Shown: piece after piece, positions 1-7,001 of the stretch | Layout: every line of letters begins with the position of its first letter | Position numbering within the stretch: position 1 is the stretch's first letter | Assembly (NCBI GenBank): GCA_045810625.1 | Contig: JBJMVQ010000019.1 | Location: forward strand, 1-17,706 | DNA from: JACQFZ01 sp045810625 | Lineage (GTDB): Bacteria > Pseudomonadota > Gammaproteobacteria > Acidiferrobacterales > Sulfurifustaceae | DNA: 17,706 nt | Direction of reading: 5' to 3' | The notes under the pieces: model-generated | Databases searched by the model: none | The model's input: only the letters and a program-made list of their open reading frames with translations | Told to the model about the DNA's origin: nothing | Translations under genes and position numbers: made by a program

Positions 1-3
1 TGC

Positions 4-179
4 ACGAATGCCGCGGGCGCAGGGATGCGCAGGAGCGGCGCAACGTGCATTCGCGCCGGGCGCGCCGCCCGGGGTCGCCTTTCTTTTGGCTACTTTTCTT
101 TGGCGAGACAAAGAAAAGTAGCTTGCCGTGCTGTACAGGGACGTACGAATTTCGCGAGAGCGCAAGGATGCGCGGAGCG
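4..179. repeat. Imperfect direct repeat pair (4-37 and 144-179)
   Basis: The two arms share ACGAAT, then CGCG, then a GCGCA(G/A)GGATGCGC core, then GGAGCG, with two or three substitutions and two small indels. The spacing between arms is about 140 bases and the arms bracket the 89-122 hairpin. This could be a tandem intergenic repeat unit of which the window shows one and a fraction. Confidence 0.55.
89..122. repeat. Hairpin element, 13-bp perfect stem
   Basis: The arms GCTACTTTTCTTT (89-101) and AAAGAAAAGTAGC (110-122) are exact reverse complements around an 8-base loop. The flanking TTCTTTTGG context resembles from memory a dispersed intergenic hairpin common in Xanthomonadaceae and some Burkholderiales; that resemblance is recollection, not a search result. 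The T-rich arm could make it act as a terminator in either direction. Confidence 0.7.
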
Positions 180-306
180 ATGGGTCAACCACCCACAAGT
201 AAATTTCTTATTTTGACAAACACGCCCGAAGGGCGCTCCGACACATCTCGCTATCAAGCACGTGCCCGCCATCCCTGGCGTTACCGCGTGGCCTCGTTGA
301 ACCCCG

Positions 307-328
307 GCCCGCACATCCGTGTGCGGGC
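307..328. repeat. Hairpin, 8-bp GC-rich stem
   Basis: GCCCGCAC (307-314) pairs with GTGCGGGC (321-328) around a 6-base loop. It lies 9 bases before the next hairpin at 338. No T tract follows, so it is not a classical terminator. Confidence 0.6.
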
Positions 329-337
329 GCTCGGCGG

Positions 338-364
338 CGCCGATGCACGTTAAGTGCATCGGCG
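338..364. repeat. Hairpin, 11-bp perfect stem
   Basis: CGCCGATGCAC (338-348) pairs exactly with GTGCATCGGCG (354-364), leaving the 5-base loop GTTAA. It is the longest GC-balanced stem of the cluster. It lies about 95 bases beyond the stop codon of the minus-strand exporter and could protect or end that transcript. Confidence 0.65.
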
Positions 365-378
365 AAACCTCCGCTTTG

Positions 379-401
379 CCCTCTCCCTAAAAGGGAGAGG
401 G
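379..401. repeat. CCCTCTCCCT / AGGGAGAGGG hairpin
   Basis: A 10-bp perfect stem (379-388 with 392-401) closes a 3-base A loop. Elements of the CCCTCTCCC type are frequent intergenic repeats in GC-rich gammaproteobacteria. It lies about 58 bases past the exporter stop codon. On the minus strand it is not followed by a U run, so calling it a terminator would be a guess. Confidence 0.65.
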
Positions 402-458
402 AACAACAAGAGCGAGACGAACCGGGCGCAGCGCGATCAACCCACTCCCCCGCGCCCC

Positions 459-2027
459 TCAAGTCTTAGCCGGCACCGTCGCCGGCACCCGTGCAGGGGC
501 GGACGCGGGAACAGAGGCGGGTATCGACGCTGGCACCGGGGCGGCCACCGGCGCAGGCGCGCGTCGCGGGCGCAGGAACAGGGCAATCGGAATGAGTATC
601 GCGAACAGCCACGTGTTCAGAAGCAATCCGTCCAGTATCGCCAGCATTTGCGCCTGCCGGCCCAACTCGTGCGCGATGAGTGCCGCGCCCATCGGATCGG
701 TGGGCATGAGACCCACGCCGCTCAGGTAGGATTCGACGTTGGGATTGAACACGTGGACGCGCTCCGCCAGGTGCTGCCAAGCCGCCTGGCCGTGCTGCGT
801 CATAACGGTGGCGGTCAATGAGATGCCTGCCGACGACCCCATCGTTCGGATGAAGTTGTAAGCGCCCGCGGCTTCCGCTGCACTTTGCGGAGCCAGGGTG
901 GAAAAAGCGAACGTCGACAGCGGCGTAAAGACGCTTCCGAACCCCAAACCCGTGACGATATTCGGCCAAATCAAAAACCATTTGTCTGTCGTCGGACTGT
1001 ACAGAACCATGAAGTAGGTCCCGACAGTGCAGAAAATGACGCCAACGAGAATGATGGCATAGGGCTTGAAACGGGAGAGCAACCGACCGGTCGCGAGCGC
1101 AGCGACCATACTCGCGATGCCGCTCGGCCCCTGGACCAAACCGACGTCCGTCGGCGTGTATCCCATCAAGTCTTCCATCATGAGCGGACGCAGGATCGTC
1201 GCGTCGAACAGCCCCAGACCGAATATGCCGAGAAAGAAACAGGCCTTCGCAAAATTCGGATCTCGGAAGATCTCGAACCGTATGACGGGGTGCTTCGCCC
1301 GACGGCTGTCGACGATAAACGCGAAGATGCCGACGGCCGCGAACAGCGCAAGGAACTGAATGAAGCGCGACTCGAACCAGTCCTCCTGATTGCCGCGGTC
1401 GAACAGTAACTGCAGACAGCCGACGCCGAACGCCATGAACGCAAATCCGAGCCAGTTCATGTCGCGCTGGCGTACCTCGGTATCCGGAGCAAGACGCCAG
1501 GCGATGAACCAGGACAACGCACCGATCGGAATGTTGATGTAGAACGTCCAGCGCCAATTCAACAGGTCGGTCAGAATGCCGCCGAGCGTCGGGCCGAGCA
1601 CGGGACCGAGCATGATGCCCATGCCCCAAATCGCCATGGCGCGTCCGCGCTCGGCGGCCGGATACAGGCGCACCATGATGGATTGCGAGAGCGGAATCAG
1701 CGCCGCGCCGAACGCGCCTTGCAGGACACGAAACAAAACCATCGTTGTCAGATTGCCGGCGAGGCCGCACAGCGCCGACGTAGCGACGAAGCCGAAAATA
1801 GTCGCCAACAAAAACTTCTTTTGCCCGAACTTGTCCGTGAAATAGCCGTTGAGCGGCATGAACACGGCCGAGGCGACGAGATAACTGGTGAGGACCCAGC
1901 TGACTTGATCGGGCGTCGCACCAAGCGCGCCTTGCATGTGCGGCATGGCGACGCTGACGATCGTCATGTCGAGCACTTGCATGAACGCGGCGAGCATCAC
2001 ACCGAGCACGATCAGGAACTGTTTCAT
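459..2027 (-). CDS. DHA2/EmrB-type MFS drug exporter
   Basis: A proton-driven major facilitator transporter of the DHA2 (14-helix, EmrB/QacA) group, expected to sit in the inner membrane and export drugs or other toxic compounds. Visible family motifs are LDMTIVSVAMP in helix 1 (residues 19-29), the loop 2-3 motif GYFTDKFGQKK (61-71), RVLQGAFGA in helix 4 (100-108) and the antiporter motif C GIMLGPVLGPTLGG (137-150). The start at 2027 is chosen over an in-frame ATG at 2066 because AGGGAGGAAG precedes it at good spacing and helix 1 begins at once. That gives 522 residues, usual for the family. The last 35 or so residues are a low-complexity Ala/Pro/Val tail with PAS(I/V)PAS-like repeats. No EmrA-type membrane fusion protein or regulator is beside it, so it may act alone or with a partner encoded elsewhere. 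The substrate cannot be told. Confidence 0.92.
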   Translation of the reverse strand: MKQFLIVLGVMLAAFMQVLDMTIVSVAMPHMQGALGATPDQVSWVLTSYLVASAVFMPLNGYFTDKFGQKKFLLATIFGFVATSALCGLAGNLTTMVLFRVLQGAFGAALIPLSQSIMVRLYPAAERGRAMAIWGMGIMLGPVLGPTLGGILTDLLNWRWTFYINIPIGALSWFIAWRLAPDTEVRQRDMNWLGFAFMAFGVGCLQLLFDRGNQEDWFESRFIQFLALFAAVGIFAFIVDSRRAKHPVIRFEIFRDPNFAKACFFLGIFGLGLFDATILRPLMMEDLMGYTPTDVGLVQGPSGIASMVAALATGRLLSRFKPYAIILVGVIFCTVGTYFMVLYSPTTDKWFLIWPNIVTGLGFGSVFTPLSTFAFSTLAPQSAAEAAGAYNFIRTMGSSAGISLTATVMTQHGQAAWQHLAERVHVFNPNVESYLSGVGLMPTDPMGAALIAHELGRQAQMLAILDGLLLNTWLFAILIPIALFLRPRRAPAPVAAPVPASIPASVPASAPARVPATVPAKT

Positions 2028-2218
2028 TGGGCGCTTCCTCCCTGATACGCCGATCACCGGCCGCAAGCAGCCGTTGCTCTTGTATCGCTGGTGTGCCTAC
2101 TAGTTCATGCACCGAGATCGTTACGCGGACATTCGCATCGCGCGGTTGGCCCGGCTCTGCGGGTCCCCATGGATCACGTGGCGGACAGCGTCTGATGCAA
2201 GACGCTTACCGCGGACAC

Positions 2219-2250
2219 ATAATAGAAAGACAGTCGGACGACGCCGTCAA
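2219..2250 (-). promoter_or_regulatory. Possible sigma-70 promoter for the MFS exporter
   Basis: On the minus strand TTGACG (2245-2250, five of six to consensus) is followed after 18 bases by TCTATT (2221-2226); an overlapping TATTAT (2219-2224) lies 20 bases away. It would start a transcript near 2210, leaving a leader of roughly 180 bases before the exporter start codon. The leader contains a small hairpin, AGCGTC/GACGCT at 2187-2206. This rests on pattern only. Confidence 0.4.
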
Positions 2251-2272
2251 GATGGATCGCTGTCGTTCCAAT

Positions 2273-2284
2273 CTCTCATGAGAG
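2273..2284. promoter_or_regulatory. 12-bp palindrome upstream of the exporter promoter
   Basis: CTCTCATGAGAG is a perfect palindrome 23 bases upstream of the putative -35 box of the exporter and 97 bases before the mini-ORF at 2381. Its position fits a regulator site for either. A 12-base palindrome can also occur by chance, and no regulator gene is adjacent. Confidence 0.25.
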
Positions 2285-2366
2285 CGGTAATCCCATCGCC
2301 TCGAGCCTCTTTTCCCGGACTTTGGGATACCGCTGCGGCGCCGCACCTCTTGGAATTCGTTACAAA

Positions 2367-2375
2367 GGGAGGTGA
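2367..2375 (+). promoter_or_regulatory. Near-perfect Shine-Dalgarno of the mini-ORF
   Basis: GGGAGGTGA includes GGAGGTGA, an eight-base perfect match to the 16S rRNA anti-Shine-Dalgarno. The GGAGG core ends 8 bases before the ATG at 2381. It is the strongest such match I noticed in the window and the main reason to take the mini-ORF seriously. Confidence 0.6.
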
Positions 2376-2380
2376 GACGG

Positions 2381-2434
2381 ATGAATACCGGCGTCAGGCG
2401 AGAGCAGGAATTCGGCCTGGAATGCTGCTGCTGA
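2381..2434 (+). CDS. 17-residue mini-ORF ending in three cysteines
   Basis: The frame encodes MNTGVRREQEFGLECCC and stops directly after three TGC codons. An almost ideal Shine-Dalgarno (2367-2375) precedes the ATG at optimal spacing, which is hard to explain unless ribosomes start here. I do not recognise the peptide. Known families that end short ORFs with Cys runs are the cysteine-responsive attenuation leaders described in mycobacteria; some modified-peptide precursors also end in Cys. Neither assignment is shown here. No co-oriented gene follows: rlmB converges on it and ends 13 bases later. It could therefore be a standalone peptide, an orphan leader whose operon was lost, or a chance frame. 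Confidence 0.42.
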   Translation: MNTGVRREQEFGLECCC

Positions 2435-2446
2435 TGGACGGTCTTT

Positions 2447-3193
2447 TTATGATCCCTTGCGCCGCTGCCGCATCGCCTCGTACAACACGACGCCCGCAGC
2501 GACCGAGACATTGAGGCTCTCCACCTTACCGGCCATCGGGATACGAACCAGCCGATCGCAGCGCTCGCGCGTCAGTCGCCGCAAGCCTTCTCCTTCTCCT
2601 CCCAACACAAAGGCGAGCGGAACGTTCAACTCCAGCTCATATATTTCTTCGACGCCTTCCTGCGCTGCGCCGTAGAGCCAAATTCCCGCTGCCTTGATCG
2701 CATCCAAGGCGCGAGCGAGGTTGACGACCTGAAAAATGGGCACGGTTTCGGCGGCGCCGCTCGCCGCTCGCCGCACCGTAGCGCTCAATGGCGCGGCGCG
2801 GTCGCGCGGCACGACGACTCCATGCACGCCCGCAGCATCGGCCACGCGCAGACACGCGCCGAGATTGTGCGGGTCCTGCACGCCGTCGAGTATCAGTAGT
2901 AACGGCATCGGTGGGGGCTGCGCGAGAAATACTTCCAGCTCGTTCTCGCCGCCGACCTCGATCGCGCGTAAACGCGCGACCGCGCCTTGATGCGGCTGCC
3001 CCTCGGCGAGCTTATCGAGTTTTGCGCGCGGCACCGGATGAAATTTGACGCGCGCCGCCCGTGCGACTTCGATCAGCTCGTTCATACGCTTGTCGGCACG
3101 TTCCTCGTTGACCCAGATCGCCTCGACACGTTCCGGATGCTGCTTTATCGCGGTCAGCACCGGATGCAGCCCGCAGATCAACTCGTCGTTCAT
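2447..3193 (-). CDS. rlmB: 23S rRNA (guanosine-2'-O-)-methyltransferase RlmB
   Basis: A SpoU/TrmH-family (SPOUT) enzyme that uses S-adenosylmethionine to methylate the ribose of G2251 (E. coli numbering) in the 23S rRNA peptidyl-transferase region. The N-terminal substrate-binding domain begins at MNDELICGLHPV. The three SpoU motifs are present: NLGACLR (residues 110-116), FVLGGEGEGL (195-204) and IPMAGKVESLNVSVAAG (218-234), which build the trefoil knot and cofactor site. The length of 248 residues is normal. The start at 3193 is chosen because the family begins there and because the ATG overlaps the upstream gene's stop as ATGA; the longer in-frame extension to 3415 lies inside that gene. 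No good Shine-Dalgarno is visible, so translation probably depends on coupling. Lying downstream of rnr is the usual arrangement in gammaproteobacteria. Confidence 0.96.
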   Translation of the reverse strand: MNDELICGLHPVLTAIKQHPERVEAIWVNEERADKRMNELIEVARAARVKFHPVPRAKLDKLAEGQPHQGAVARLRAIEVGGENELEVFLAQPPPMPLLLILDGVQDPHNLGACLRVADAAGVHGVVVPRDRAAPLSATVRRAASGAAETVPIFQVVNLARALDAIKAAGIWLYGAAQEGVEEIYELELNVPLAFVLGGEGEGLRRLTRERCDRLVRIPMAGKVESLNVSVAAGVVLYEAMRQRRKGS

Positions 3194-4149
3194 TGATTCG
3201 TCGCGATGCTCGTCGGGCATACGCCCTGTTTGAAGAACGCGCAGCTCGGGACTGCGACCGCATCGCTGCTCTGCCGGCACCACGGGTCGGTCTTCGCGAT
3301 CGTCGGCCGCTGAGTCTTCGGCTCGAACCAGATGTGCACCGCCCAATAGCGCCCGTGCTTCTTGTCGGCGTGAAATTCGCGCGTCTTGAGATCGTCGTCG
3401 TCGATACGAACGCAACCCGCCGCGTCGACCTGCTTACCCGCTTTGGCTTCGTGCTTCTTGATATCCTTGTCGTCCGCGCAACTGAAGCCGCCGTCGCCCG
3501 GCGAATGGTGATAGCCGGCTTCGTGAATCCACCAATCACCCGCCGCAAAGCCGAGCGCGGTCGGCGGCTTTTCGTTGTCAGCACGAAACGCGAATGAATA
3601 ACCCATGCCGATGATGTTCCAGTCGTCCTGCTTCTTGGGTCTGCGATCGAAGAACAGCAGCGTCGGATCGGTGAGGCTATCGGATGAGTCGGCCATCGCC
3701 TTCGGCCACTTCCCGCGCACCATTGTCACGCCGAACCCCTTCAGCTCGCCGTGATTCGTGGCCATCGCGCCGGAGGGATGGGCGTCGAAGAAATGCGGGT
3801 CCTTCGCCTTCTGCGCCCAATTGAAATCCGGGTACCGGCCCGCGATCGTGCTCGCCGCCGCGCCAAGCGGCGAGTCGCTCGCTTGCACGTTGACGGTACC
3901 GCCACACGGCGTGCGGACGGCCGCCGAAGGATAAACCTTCGGCGGGTTCGTGACCGTTTTGTTCGCCGGCGGCTTCGAACAGTCCGGGTCGTTCTTACAA
4001 ACTGCGGCATTGCAGATGCCGTCCTCCGCGCAAGGCTGATCCAGGCCCGCAACCGCCGCAAGTCTAATCCGCTCTGTTGATGTTTCCGCGTGCGCGAAAG
4101 TTGAAACCGCCATGAGGATGAGTGGCAAAAACCGCTTCATTATTTTCAT
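3190..4149 (-). CDS. Secreted Cys-rich protein of unknown function
   Basis: I do not recognise the family. The product of 319 residues starts with a clear Sec signal peptide: basic MKIMKR, a hydrophobic core LPLILMAVS, and an A-H-A cleavage site near residue 21. The mature part has ten cysteines (40, 46, 51, 57, 82, 224, 246, 291, 303, 311), an even number fitting disulfides in the periplasm or outside. The cluster C-x5-C-x4-C-x5-C with DGICN and NDPDC resembles short Cys-rich modules of other secreted proteins. A central block rich in His and aromatic residues, WWIHEAGYHHSPGDGGFSC (206-224), could bind metal or ligand; that is speculative. The start at 4149 has AGGGAG 9 bases upstream, unlike ATGs at 4176 and 4140. 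Its stop overlaps the rlmB start by 4 bases, an odd partner for an exported protein. Confidence 0.8.
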   Translation of the reverse strand: MKIMKRFLPLILMAVSTFAHAETSTERIRLAAVAGLDQPCAEDGICNAAVCKNDPDCSKPPANKTVTNPPKVYPSAAVRTPCGGTVNVQASDSPLGAAASTIAGRYPDFNWAQKAKDPHFFDAHPSGAMATNHGELKGFGVTMVRGKWPKAMADSSDSLTDPTLLFFDRRPKKQDDWNIIGMGYSFAFRADNEKPPTALGFAAGDWWIHEAGYHHSPGDGGFSCADDKDIKKHEAKAGKQVDAAGCVRIDDDDLKTREFHADKKHGRYWAVHIWFEPKTQRPTIAKTDPWCRQSSDAVAVPSCAFFKQGVCPTSIATNQ

Positions 4150-4227
4150 GCTGGCGATCTCCCTGTCGTGAATCATCGAGATTCAATCGAGGCCGGAACG
4201 CTTCTGTCGATCTTTTCGATTCGTCCG

Positions 4228-4239
4228 CCGACGCGTCGG
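4228..4239. repeat. 12-bp palindrome CCGACGCGTCGG between rnr and the secreted-protein gene
   Basis: A perfect palindrome in the 112-base spacer, 22 bases past the rnr stop codon. It might fold at the end of the rnr transcript or bind a protein, but there is no T tract. Palindromes this short are expected by chance in GC-rich DNA. Confidence 0.25.
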
Positions 4240-4261
4240 TCGCGTCCGGGATGGATACGAT

Positions 4262-6523
4262 TCAGCGGCGACGGCCGCGCGTCCGGCTCTTCTTCGACTG
4301 GCGTACGTTGCGCCGATGAATATTCGCCCGACCGGGCGCCGGTTTCGCCGTTGCTGCGCCGACCGGCTCGAAATCGATGCGCGCTTCGTCGAGATCGACT
4401 CGCACGACGCGCACGCGGATCGAATCGCCGAGCCGATAGGTCCGGCGTGTACGCTCGCCGATCAGGCGGTGCTTGGCGGCGTCGAAGTGGAAGTAGTCGT
4501 TACCGAGCGCGGTGACGTGCACCAACCCGTCGACGTACACCTCTTTCAGCTCGACAAAGATGCCGAAGCCGGTCACACCGGATACCATGCCGTCGAATTC
4601 GTCGCCGATGCGATCCATCATGTACTCGGCCTTGAGCCAGCGAATCACTTCGCGCGTCGCTTCGTCGGCGCGGCGTTCCGTGAACGAGCAGTGATTGCCG
4701 CGCTCGCGCACTTCCTCGAACGACAGCGCCGGCGGCTGATGCCGGAGAATGTTCTTGATCGCACGATGCACCATCAAATCCGGGTAGCGGCGGATCGGCG
4801 ACGTGAAATGCGTGTAGTGCTCGTACCCGAGCGCGAAGTGCCCGATGTTGTCGGGACTGTAGATCGCCTGGCTCAGGCTCCGTAACAAAACCGTTTGGAT
4901 CAGCCGCGCGTCCGGCCGCTTCGAAACGGCGGCGAGGAGCTTCGCGTAGTGCGGCGCCTTCGGCGCGCTGCCGCCGCCAAGGGACAGCCCGAGCTCGAAC
5001 AGGAATTCGCGCAGCTCCATCAGCTTCTCTTCGCTCGGTCCCTCGTGGATACGATACGGCACCGGCGTCTTGTGGCGCTCGAGCAGGTTCGCGGCGCTCA
5101 CGTTCGCCGCGAGCATGAACTCCTCGATCAGCCGGTGCGCGTCGTTGCGTTCGAGCGGCACGATTTGCTGAATCTTCCGGTTCTCGTCGTAGATGATGCG
5201 TGTCTCGGGCAGTTCGAAGTCGACCGCGCCGCGATGCACGCGCGCGGCGTGCAGCACCTTGTACAGCGCGTACGCCTCTTCGAGCGCGGGCACGAGCGCT
5301 TCGTACTCGCGCCGCAGCGCCGGGTCGCGCCGCACCAGAATCTTCGCGACCTTCGTATAGGTCAGCCGCGCCGCGGAGCGCATCACCGCTTCGAAGAAGC
5401 GATATTTCTTGATCTCGCCCTTCGCGCCGATCGTCATTTCGCAGGCCATGCACAAGCGATCGACCTGGGGATTGAGCGAGCACAGCACGTTCGACAAAAC
5501 TTCCGGCAACATCGGAATCACCTGCTGCGGGAAGTACACGGAGTTTCCGCGCGCGTAGGCTTCGCGATCGAGCGCGCTCCCCGGGCGGACGTAGTTCGAC
5601 ACGTCGGCAATCGCGACGATCAAACGCCAAGTCCGCCCACGGCGCTCGCAGTAAATCGCGTCGTCGAAATCGCGCGCGTCTTCGCCGTCGATGGTGACGA
5701 GCGGCACGTCGCGCAGATCCTCGCGCCCGGCGATGGCGTCGGCCGGGACCTGGCCGGAATACCGGCCGGCGTCGTCCAAAACGTCGTTCGGCCACTTGTG
5801 CGGAATATCGTGCGCGCGGATGGCGATCTCGATCTCCATGCCGGGCGCCATGTGATCGCCGAGCACTTCGATGATCCGCCCGATCGGTCCGCTGCGCGCC
5901 GTCGGCGGCTTCACGATTTCGGCGACGACAATCTGCCCGTCTTTTGCATTCGCTTCGGCGCCGCCGGGTATCGCGATCTCCTGCGCGATCCGTTTGTCGG
6001 AAGGGACGACGAAACCGATCCCCTCGGCCGCAGTATAACGGCCGACGACGCTGCGCTGCCCGCGTTCGAGCACATCGACGATCGCGCCGACACGGCGGCC
6101 GCGCGCGTCGATCTCCGTCACACGCGCGAGCACCCGGTCGCCGTGCAACGCGCGCCGCATCTCGCGCGCGGGCAGGAAAAGATCCGCACCGCCGTCCTCG
6201 GGCTCGAGAAAGCCGAAGCCGTCGGCGTGGCCGATCACGCGCCCGCGAACGAGGTTCATCTTCGTCGCCAGGCCGTAAAGCCCGCGCCGATTCTTCAGCA
6301 GCTGGCCGTCGCGCTCCATCGCGCGCAGGCGCCGCTCGAACGCCTCGCAATCGCGTTCGCCCTGGACGCCGAGGGCCTCGGCGAGATCGCCAAAGGACAT
6401 CGGCTCGCCACGCTCGGCGAGGAGCCCTAATACGGCCTCGCGGCTCGGGACCGGAAATTCGTATCGGGCCGCTTCGCGCTCGGCCATGGGATCGTTAAAA
6501 GACGGTTTGTCGTGCGTTGACAT
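4262..6523 (-). CDS. rnr: Ribonuclease R
   Basis: A processive 3'-to-5' exoribonuclease of the RNB (RNase II) family that degrades structured RNA, including rRNA, and acts in trans-translation. Domains in order: an N-terminal helix-turn-helix region (about 22-85, with RRLRAMERDGQL), two cold-shock OB folds (about 90-250), the RNB catalytic domain from about 265, and a C-terminal S1 domain (about 650-730). The catalytic signature DGEDARDFDDAI spans residues 279-290; D279, D285, D287 and D288 match the metal-binding aspartates D272, D278, D280 and D281 of E. coli. The tail of about 30 residues is strongly basic. At 753 residues it is slightly shorter than the 813 of E. coli because the tail is short. 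The first ATG (6523) lies inside the tRNA promoter and lacks a good Shine-Dalgarno; ATG at 6487 (MAEREAARYEF) is a real alternative. Confidence 0.96.
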   Translation of the reverse strand: MSTHDKPSFNDPMAEREAARYEFPVPSREAVLGLLAERGEPMSFGDLAEALGVQGERDCEAFERRLRAMERDGQLLKNRRGLYGLATKMNLVRGRVIGHADGFGFLEPEDGGADLFLPAREMRRALHGDRVLARVTEIDARGRRVGAIVDVLERGQRSVVGRYTAAEGIGFVVPSDKRIAQEIAIPGGAEANAKDGQIVVAEIVKPPTARSGPIGRIIEVLGDHMAPGMEIEIAIRAHDIPHKWPNDVLDDAGRYSGQVPADAIAGREDLRDVPLVTIDGEDARDFDDAIYCERRGRTWRLIVAIADVSNYVRPGSALDREAYARGNSVYFPQQVIPMLPEVLSNVLCSLNPQVDRLCMACEMTIGAKGEIKKYRFFEAVMRSAARLTYTKVAKILVRRDPALRREYEALVPALEEAYALYKVLHAARVHRGAVDFELPETRIIYDENRKIQQIVPLERNDAHRLIEEFMLAANVSAANLLERHKTPVPYRIHEGPSEEKLMELREFLFELGLSLGGGSAPKAPHYAKLLAAVSKRPDARLIQTVLLRSLSQAIYSPDNIGHFALGYEHYTHFTSPIRRYPDLMVHRAIKNILRHQPPALSFEEVRERGNHCSFTERRADEATREVIRWLKAEYMMDRIGDEFDGMVSGVTGFGIFVELKEVYVDGLVHVTALGNDYFHFDAAKHRLIGERTRRTYRLGDSIRVRVVRVDLDEARIDFEPVGAATAKPAPGRANIHRRNVRQSKKSRTRGRRR

Positions 6524-6544
6524 GCAAAAAGGCTATGGTAGAGT
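6517..6544 (+). promoter_or_regulatory. Promoter of tRNA-Leu
   Basis: TTGACA (6517-6522, perfect -35) is followed after 16 bases by TAGAGT (6539-6544, four of six to the -10 consensus). A GC-rich discriminator GCGCCG follows, as expected for a stringently controlled tRNA promoter. The tRNA begins 40 bases later. The -35 box includes the annotated start codon of divergent rnr (6521-6523). Confidence 0.7.
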
Positions 6545-6584
6545 GCGCCGTCCTGCCGGACGCCGTGTCGTAGAACGGCTCCGT

Positions 6585-6669
6585 GCCGAGGTGGCGGAAT
6601 TGGTAGACGCGCTAGATTCAGGTTCTAGTGGGGCGACCCGTGGAGGTTCAAGTCCTCTCCTCGGTACCA
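6585..6669 (+). tRNA. tRNA-Leu, anticodon CAG
   Basis: Cloverleaf read by eye: acceptor stem GCCGAGG (6585-6591) with CCTCGGT (6659-6665), D-loop containing AATTGGTAGA, anticodon stem CTAGA/TCTAG (6612-6616 and 6624-6628), loop TTCAGGT with anticodon CAG at 6619-6621 reading CUG, a long variable arm as in class II tRNAs, T-arm with GGTTCAAGTCC, and an encoded CCA (6667-6669). The sequence resembles E. coli tRNA-Leu. A tRNA-Leu between purA and rnr is known from Pseudomonas-like genomes. It is transcribed away from rnr toward the atypical segment, and its 3' end is a typical attachment place for integrating elements. Confidence 0.97.
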
Positions 6670-7001
6670 GGTTTAGCATCAGCGCTTGAGTTGTTCCTGT
6701 CGGATTCTGTTCACCCCTGTCGGCCGACTGTACGCATCGCGGCGCCCGGTGTCCAGTTGGCACGGGGCTTTCCGCCTTTCCTATCCGGTCATCTAATCGT
6801 TGTACGCGCCATGACGGCCTGACGCCGCGCACTGTATCGGTTTTACATCCGTCGCGCACCAAGAAAAGCAAAAACATTGGCGGGGCTTTCCGGATTTCCC
6901 GGTGGTCAGCGTGTTGAGCAAGGATGTCCCTCCTGAAGCGACGCAGGCTGCTGCTCATGCGCGGACCACGGCCCGCGGTACGCCCATTACCCCCGAAGCC
7001 A

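Larger units (their letters stand above)
1..458. other. Gene-free tract rich in hairpins and repeats
   Basis: I see no credible gene here; the short open frames have no family signature or good ribosome-binding site. The tract holds four perfect hairpins (89-122, 307-328, 338-364, 379-401) and an imperfect direct repeat of about 35 bases at 4-37 and 144-179 on either side of the first hairpin. Such mosaics are typical of dispersed intergenic repeats in GC-rich proteobacterial chromosomes. The exporter gene on the minus strand ends at 459, so its transcript would run into these hairpins. The left edge may be part of a larger repeat array cut off by the window. Confidence 0.7.
2028..2446. other. 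Intergenic tract between exporter and rlmB
   Basis: About 420 bases without a conserved gene. It contains the likely exporter promoter (2219-2250), a 12-bp palindrome (2273-2284), a 10-bp GC palindrome (2335-2344) and a plus-strand mini-ORF (2381-2434) with a very strong ribosome-binding site. A longer plus-strand frame over 2107-2514 runs antisense into rlmB and shows no family features. Confidence 0.6.

Noticed and set aside
379..401. Rho-independent terminator for the exporter
   Set aside because: The stem is strong but no U run follows it on the minus strand, so it is listed as a hairpin only.
466..2112. 548-codon minus-strand frame over the MFS gene
   Set aside because: It is the shifted frame of the exporter; it lacks hydrophobic helices and is dominated by Arg and His.
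2145..2165. Sigma-54-like GG...GC pattern before the mini-ORF
   Set aside because: The GG-to-GC spacing is one base short of the required ten and the flanks do not fit.
4895..6430. 511-codon open frame on the plus strand
   Set aside because: It lies fully antisense to rnr, whose catalytic motifs are unmistakable. Long antisense frames arise from GC-rich codon use; the product shows no family features.
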